Shown piece by piece: positions 5,628 to 9,190 of a DNA stretch of 9,190 nt. A program made the position numbers and the translations under genes. Origin of the DNA: Ruminiclostridium sp. (GTDB lineage: Bacteria; Bacillota_A; Clostridia; Oscillospirales; Ruminococcaceae); the NCBI GenBank assembly GCA_017550775.1, contig JAFZOA010000303.1, forward strand, positions 1-9,190. The letters run 5' to 3'. Below the pieces are notes generated by a model. That model made no database searches, was not told where the DNA came from, and was given only the letters and a program-made list of their open reading frames with translations. Position 1 is the stretch's first letter. Every line of letters begins with the position of its first letter.

Positions 5628-6332
5628 ATGAGAGAAAGCATACTTACAATACCGATAAACGAGGTATTCGAGCCGAAGGACGGCTGTCCGTTCTGCCGCA
5701 TGAGAGATACCGTTGAGCAGCATATCAGCGAGTACATCATGGGCGCGGCTATGATGGAGCCGGACGTGCGGCAGGAGACCAACGAGCTCGGGTTCTGCTA
5801 CACGCACTTCGAGATGCTGATGCAGCAGAACAACCGCCTCTCCCTCGCGCTGATGCTCAACACCTACCTCGAAAACGCGCGCAGCAACATCTTTGAGAAG
5901 AAAAGCATATTCTTCTCGAAGAACGCCAAGGCAAAGAAGTCCGCGGACATGGAGACTACCTGCTTTGTGTGCAGCAAGGTGAACTGGGGCATGGATCACA
6001 TGCTCGAAACGTTCTTCGTAATGTACGTCAAGGACGGGAAGTTCCGGAACCTGTTCAAGGCGCAGCCTTATATCTGCGTGCCGCACTACAATATGCTCAA
6101 CCGCAAGGCACAGGAAAAGCTCCAGAAGGGCGACCTCGCTTCATTCCAGAAAGACCTCGACACGCTGGTGGAGGACTATGTAAAGCAGCTCAACTCCGAC
6201 GTGAACGACTTCTGCAACAGCTTCGACTACCGCAACGCGGGGAGCCTGCACAAACCGGAAATGGAGCACGTCAGGAGCTCGATAGAGCGCTCGGTGGAGT
6301 TCCTTACCGGAAGAAAGCCGAGAGTGAAATAA
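5628..6332 (+). CDS. Cys-rich protein with duplicated CxxC...CxxH motif, function unknown
   Basis: A 234-residue soluble protein with no signal peptide or membrane segment. I cannot assign a function; it resembles clostridial proteins that I recall being annotated as DUF6062, which I cannot check here. Its clear feature is an internal duplication. C20-P-F-C23 is followed 33 residues later by C57-Y-T-H60, and C112-F-V-C115 is followed 34 residues later by C150-V-P-H153. Both second halves sit in a similar context (GFCYTHFEML and YICVPHYNML). Each C-x2-C/C-x2-H set could hold one zinc ion or an Fe-S cluster. A basic Lys-rich linker (90-104) joins the repeats, and the C-terminus (from about 158) is predicted helical and charged. 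The start has GAGG 6 bases upstream and lies 11 bases after ung; the stop is one base from the ABC ATPase start, so the protein may act with that transporter. Confidence 0.85.
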   Translation: MRESILTIPINEVFEPKDGCPFCRMRDTVEQHISEYIMGAAMMEPDVRQETNELGFCYTHFEMLMQQNNRLSLALMLNTYLENARSNIFEKKSIFFSKNAKAKKSADMETTCFVCSKVNWGMDHMLETFFVMYVKDGKFRNLFKAQPYICVPHYNMLNRKAQEKLQKGDLASFQKDLDTLVEDYVKQLNSDVNDFCNSFDYRNAGSLHKPEMEHVRSSIERSVEFLTGRKPRVK

Positions 6333-6333
6333 A

Positions 6334-7242
6334 ATGCTGGAGATACGCAATCTTTACAAGAGCTACAGGGGCTTCAACGTCCTGAACGGTCTGTACATGA
6401 CCATAAACCGGGGCGACGTGTACGGCTTCCTCGGAAAGAACGGCTGCGGCAAGACCACGACCATGAATATCATCTGCAACATCATCAACAAGGATGACGG
6501 AGAGATAATTCTCGGCGAGGACGGCACCAACAGCATAAAGATAGGATATCTTCCCGAGACCCCGTCGATGTACGATTACATGAACGGGTATGAGTATCTG
6601 GGCTACATCGCCTACTGCTCGCGGTTCGAGGGCGACATAAACAAGCGAATATCCGCTGTGCTCGCGATAACCGGCATGACCGAGGGCGGAAAGCGCCGCA
6701 TTAAAGGCTATTCCCGCGGTATGACCCAGCGTCTCGGCATAGCGGCGGCGATATTCAACAAGCCAGACCTGCTGATACTCGACGAGCCTACCTCCGCGCT
6801 TGACCCGGAAGGGCGCTCCGAGGTAATGAACATCATACGCAACCTGTCGGACACAGGCTGTACGATACTGCTCTGCACCCATATCCTTAGCGACGTTGAG
6901 CGCGTCGCCAACCGGGTAGGCATACTCAGCAACGGGAAGCTTGCCGTTGAGGGAAGCATAGACGAGATACTCGCGAGCTACGGGCTCGATTGCGTGGAGG
7001 TACAGCTCCCCGAGCCGGACGAGCGCGCCTACGACCTTTTCAGGAACGCGGATTTCGCGGAAAAGGTGGATATCCGCGAGAAGACCGGGCTCATAATCGC
7101 GGACGTTAAGGAAGGTAACGCCGGAATGACGGCGGCGATGCGCATTCTTGCGGACAACAGCGTTACCGTGTCGAGCGTGAGACTTGCGCGGCCGACGCTT
7201 GAACAGGTATATCTCAGTATAGTGGGAGGACAGTGGACATGA
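6334..7242 (+). CDS. ABC transporter ATP-binding protein (ABC-2 / drug-export type)
   Basis: ATPase subunit of 302 residues that would sit on the cytosolic face and power the permease encoded next. Motifs: Walker A GKNGCGKT (34-41), signature YSRGMTQR (126-133) in place of LSGGQ, Walker B LLILDEPTSALD (146-157) with E151, and the switch His H183 (CTHILSDVE). The Q-loop region reads GYLPETPSMYDYM, the GYLPE form usual in this subfamily. The Y-S-x-G-M-x-Q-R signature is typical of CcmA/NatA/bacteriocin-type exporters. The roughly 80 residues after the nucleotide-binding domain, ending in PTLEQVYLSIVGG, are also the usual C-terminal extension of that group. The substrate cannot be told from the sequence. 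The gene starts one base after the preceding stop with no good SD of its own, implying coupled translation, and overlaps the permease start by four bases (ATGA). Confidence 0.95.
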   Translation: MLEIRNLYKSYRGFNVLNGLYMTINRGDVYGFLGKNGCGKTTTMNIICNIINKDDGEIILGEDGTNSIKIGYLPETPSMYDYMNGYEYLGYIAYCSRFEGDINKRISAVLAITGMTEGGKRRIKGYSRGMTQRLGIAAAIFNKPDLLILDEPTSALDPEGRSEVMNIIRNLSDTGCTILLCTHILSDVERVANRVGILSNGKLAVEGSIDEILASYGLDCVEVQLPEPDERAYDLFRNADFAEKVDIREKTGLIIADVKEGNAGMTAAMRILADNSVTVSSVRLARPTLEQVYLSIVGGQWT

Positions 7243-8105
7243 TAAGCGGTCTTAAAAAAGAATTTCTGTTCTTCCTGCGCGGCGGACGGCTTGCCGTGGT
7301 AGCAATAGTCATGCTTGCGCTCGCGGTGATGTCGCCGCTTATGTTCGGAGCAATGAGCGGCATGATCGACGCCATGGAGGGCGCAATGCCAGATAACGAG
7401 CAGTACGAGCAGATGACGGAAATGTTCACGAGTTTTTCCGCCTCGGACATGGTGATGTACAATGTGGAATACGTCGGAGGGCTCGGCGGACTTATACTGC
7501 TGTTCCTGTTCAAGGGAGCCGCAGGCGGCGAGCAGAAGAAACGCTCGGTCATCATACCCCAGTGTGCGGGGCTCGACGCGGAGAGATACGTTATCCCGAA
7601 GTTTCTCGTTTACCCGCCGTGCGTGTTCGCGATCTCGGTCGCGGCGATCTTTGCCGGCACGGGAGTCTCCCTTATCGTATTCCCTGGCAAGCTTGATATG
7701 GGGCTTGTCTGCCTGTCGGCAATCAGTACGGGGGTATATCTCGCCTTCACGACGGCTGTACAGTTCTGTATCGGCGTCTGCACCGGACGCTCCAACCTCG
7801 CGGTGGTATCGGTCATCATCATGCAGACCTTCCTACCGTCGATACTCTCATTTTTCCGCGTTGACCGGTTCAATCCGACAGCGCTGTACTCGATAGCCCT
7901 TACCGCCGCACAGCGTAGCGGTGAGACCGGCAACGTGCTGCTCTCAACTCTTGAATCCGCGTCGGTCTCCGACGATATCTCCGCTCTGAATGTGGCGGTA
8001 AGCCTCGGAACCGCGATCGTGATCTCGGTACTGCTGTACTTCGTGACCGTGTTCACGCTCCATACGCAGGAAGTCCATAACGAGGGAAACGAACCGATAT
8101 TGTAG
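7239..8105 (+). CDS. ABC-2 type transporter permease
   Basis: Integral membrane protein of 288 residues and the obvious partner of the ATPase encoded just before it. A short basic N-terminus (KKEFLFFLRGGR) leads into about six membrane segments near residues 18-37, 78-95, 119-145, 153-177, 184-206 and 250-272. A polar loop at about 45-70 (DNEQYEQMTEMF) follows the first segment, the layout of ABC-2 exporter permeases. The ATG at 7239 overlaps the ATPase stop (ATGA) and has GGGAGG 9 bases upstream; an in-frame GTG at 7233 is only 3 bases from that SD and is less likely. The substrate is unknown; lipids, peptides, drugs or sodium are all handled by relatives. It is the last gene of the operon; a 144-base gap follows. 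Confidence 0.92.
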   Translation: MISGLKKEFLFFLRGGRLAVVAIVMLALAVMSPLMFGAMSGMIDAMEGAMPDNEQYEQMTEMFTSFSASDMVMYNVEYVGGLGGLILLFLFKGAAGGEQKKRSVIIPQCAGLDAERYVIPKFLVYPPCVFAISVAAIFAGTGVSLIVFPGKLDMGLVCLSAISTGVYLAFTTAVQFCIGVCTGRSNLAVVSVIIMQTFLPSILSFFRVDRFNPTALYSIALTAAQRSGETGNVLLSTLESASVSDDISALNVAVSLGTAIVISVLLYFVTVFTLHTQEVHNEGNEPIL

Positions 8106-8249
8106 GGAACCTCTAAAAGCCCGTTCTATCCGTCAGCAGCGCGAATGGATCCAGCGTCACGCCGGCGCAGGGGGGCACTCGGTGCGCGTTTTACGCGCAC
8201 TTCAAACCCTGATAACTAACACATCATTACACGAAAGGATAAACATATC
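8106..8249 (+). other. Intergenic / leader region before the alpha-galactosidase gene
   Basis: 144 bases without a convincing reading frame. It holds a short hairpin at 8182-8200 and the alpha-galactosidase ribosome binding site AAAGGA (8234-8239, 10 bases before the ATG). I see no convincing -35/-10 pair here, no cre-like catabolite site and no T-rich terminator tail. It is unclear whether alpha-galactosidase has its own promoter or is read through from the operon. Confidence 0.6.
8182..8200 (+). repeat. Short hairpin in the leader of the alpha-galactosidase gene
   Basis: GTGCGCG (8182-8188), loop TTTTA, CGCGCAC (8194-8200): a perfect 7-bp GC-rich stem, extendable by one G-T pair. The following bases (TTCAAACC) are not a T-tract, so a classical terminator is unlikely. 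The TGCGC core could instead pair with GCGCA at 8165-8169, giving two mutually exclusive folds. Confidence 0.5.
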
Positions 8250-9190
8250 ATGCCAATAGCCTACGACAACGAAGCCCGCGTGTTCAAGCTTGACACACCC
8301 GCCTCGACCTACGCCTTCCATGTTACGGAAAGCAAAAACCTTCTCCACCTCTACTACGGGGCATACGTTCCGGAGTCAGACCTTACCTACAACCTTCGTA
8401 TCCCGGACGGCTCACCGTTCGTGCCGGCGACCCACGACGCTATGGGTCCACACTCCTTCGACTGCGCGGCAATGGAATACTCCACAAGCGGGGTCGCAGA
8501 CTTCCGCGAGCCCTGCCTTCAGGTCGGGGACAAGTTCGGCATGACCGCCTGTGAGATATACTACAAGCGGCATGAGATATACAAGGGAAAGAAGAAGCTC
8601 GAAGGGCTCCCTGCGACGTTCGCCAACGAGGACAGAGAAGTGACATCCCTCGACCTTATCTGCGAGGATCCCCATACCGGACTTGAAATAATCCTGCAAT
8701 ACAGCGTGTTCGAGAACCTCGATATCATCACCCGCTCCGCAAAGGTCGTGAACAAGGGGGACGACCCGCTCGAACTCAAACGCCTGCTGTCCTGCTGCGT
8801 TGACCTCGACAGAATGGACTACGACATGATAACGCTCGAAGGCACATGGGCAAGAGAGCGCCATGTTCAGCGCTTCCCGCTCCACTTCGGAAAGCAGTCC
8901 GTGGATTCCTGCCGCGGAGCTACCGGTCATCAGCACAGCAATTTCATCGCGATCTGCGACCATACCGCGACAGAGGACTACGGCGAGTGCTACGGCTTTG
9001 CACTGTGCTGGTCGGGCTCGTATCTCGCGCTCGCAGAGGTCAACCAGTATGAGAAGACCCGCGTGGTAATGGGCGAGAACCCCTACGACTTCTCGTGGCA
9101 CTTAGAGCCGGGTGAAAGCTTCCAGTCCCCCGAGGTCATAATGACCTACTCGGCGGAGGGTCTCGGAAAGATGTCCCGGAACTTCCACGA
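8250..9190 (+). CDS. Alpha-galactosidase, glycoside hydrolase family 36, N-terminal part
   Basis: The first 313 residues of an enzyme that runs off the right edge. GH36 alpha-galactosidases remove terminal alpha-1,6-galactose from raffinose-family sugars, melibiose and galactomannan side chains. The visible part is the N-terminal beta-sandwich domain: NLLHLYYGAYV near 31-41, the MGPHSFDCAAMEYSTSG stretch, LDLICEDPHTGLEIILQYSVFEN with DIITRSAKVVN, ERHVQRFPLHFGKQSVDSCRGATGHQHSNFIA, and the closing TYSAEGLGKMSRNFH just before the catalytic barrel. The two catalytic Asp residues lie beyond the window. There is no signal peptide, so the enzyme is probably cytosolic and acts on imported oligosaccharides. 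The start ATG has AAAGGA 10 bases upstream. It follows the ABC-2 permease by 144 bases on the same strand; whether they share a transcript is open. Confidence 0.9.
   Translation, partial: MPIAYDNEARVFKLDTPASTYAFHVTESKNLLHLYYGAYVPESDLTYNLRIPDGSPFVPATHDAMGPHSFDCAAMEYSTSGVADFREPCLQVGDKFGMTACEIYYKRHEIYKGKKKLEGLPATFANEDREVTSLDLICEDPHTGLEIILQYSVFENLDIITRSAKVVNKGDDPLELKRLLSCCVDLDRMDYDMITLEGTWARERHVQRFPLHFGKQSVDSCRGATGHQHSNFIAICDHTATEDYGECYGFALCWSGSYLALAEVNQYEKTRVVMGENPYDFSWHLEPGESFQSPEVIMTYSAEGLGKMSRNFH

Noticed and set aside
6709..6735. Non-canonical ABC signature (YSRGMTQR) as a sign of a degenerate ATPase
   Set aside because: The Y-S-x-G-M-x-Q-R form is usual in ABC-2/bacteriocin-type exporter ATPases, and all other motifs are intact.
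8190..8216. TTTACG / GATAAC as a promoter for alpha-galactosidase
   Set aside because: Spacer of 15 bases and only 4 of 6 matches in each box; too weak next to the clear promoters elsewhere in the window.
8412..9101. A 229-codon open frame on the minus strand
   Set aside because: It lies wholly inside the alpha-galactosidase gene, has low-complexity Val/Leu/Glu-rich content typical of an antisense shadow in GC-rich codons, and shows no recognisable domain.

Overview
The window looks like chromosome from a low-to-mid-GC Gram-positive, most likely a gut or rumen Clostridia member of the Ruminococcus/Oscillospiraceae type. The reasons are the strong AAAGGAAGG-type ribosome binding sites, textbook SigA promoters, tightly packed operons, a Thr/Ala-rich lipoprotein leader, a Gram-positive-style PilT, and a GH36 alpha-galactosidase. 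The taxon is an inference from gene style; no rRNA is present.

Layout. (a) Positions 1-1203, minus strand: ilvE (branched-chain aminotransferase), whose stop overlaps the start of a lipoprotein gene that runs off the left edge. (b) Positions 1204-1480: a divergent promoter region with two clear SigA promoters back to back, one driving ilvE leftward and one, a perfect consensus, driving the rightward operon. (c) Positions 1481-8105, plus strand: seven reading frames in close succession (gaps of 25, 22, 6, 11, 1 and -4 bases) that read as one operon. They are a CobU-like P-loop protein, a PilT ATPase, a membrane-anchored transglutaminase-like protein fused in frame to a cyclophilin, uracil-DNA glycosylase, a Cys-rich protein with a duplicated CxxC...CxxH motif, and an ABC-2 type ATPase/permease pair. 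(d) Positions 8106-8249: a leader/intergenic region with a short hairpin. (e) From 8250 to the right edge: the N-terminal part of a GH36 alpha-galactosidase.

The operon genes do not form a single obvious pathway. The strongest oddity is the transglutaminase/cyclophilin frame. An extracytoplasmic catalytic domain, a second membrane segment and a full-length cytosolic cyclophilin are read in one frame without a stop, yet a strong ribosome binding site and ATG sit exactly at the cyclophilin boundary. Secondary oddities are a CobU homologue whose guanylylation histidine is replaced by tyrosine, a PilT with an eroded AIRNLI motif and no pilus genes nearby, and an 11-bp perfect hairpin within the first codons of the transglutaminase gene. 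I found no CRISPR array, insertion sequence, tRNA or rRNA.
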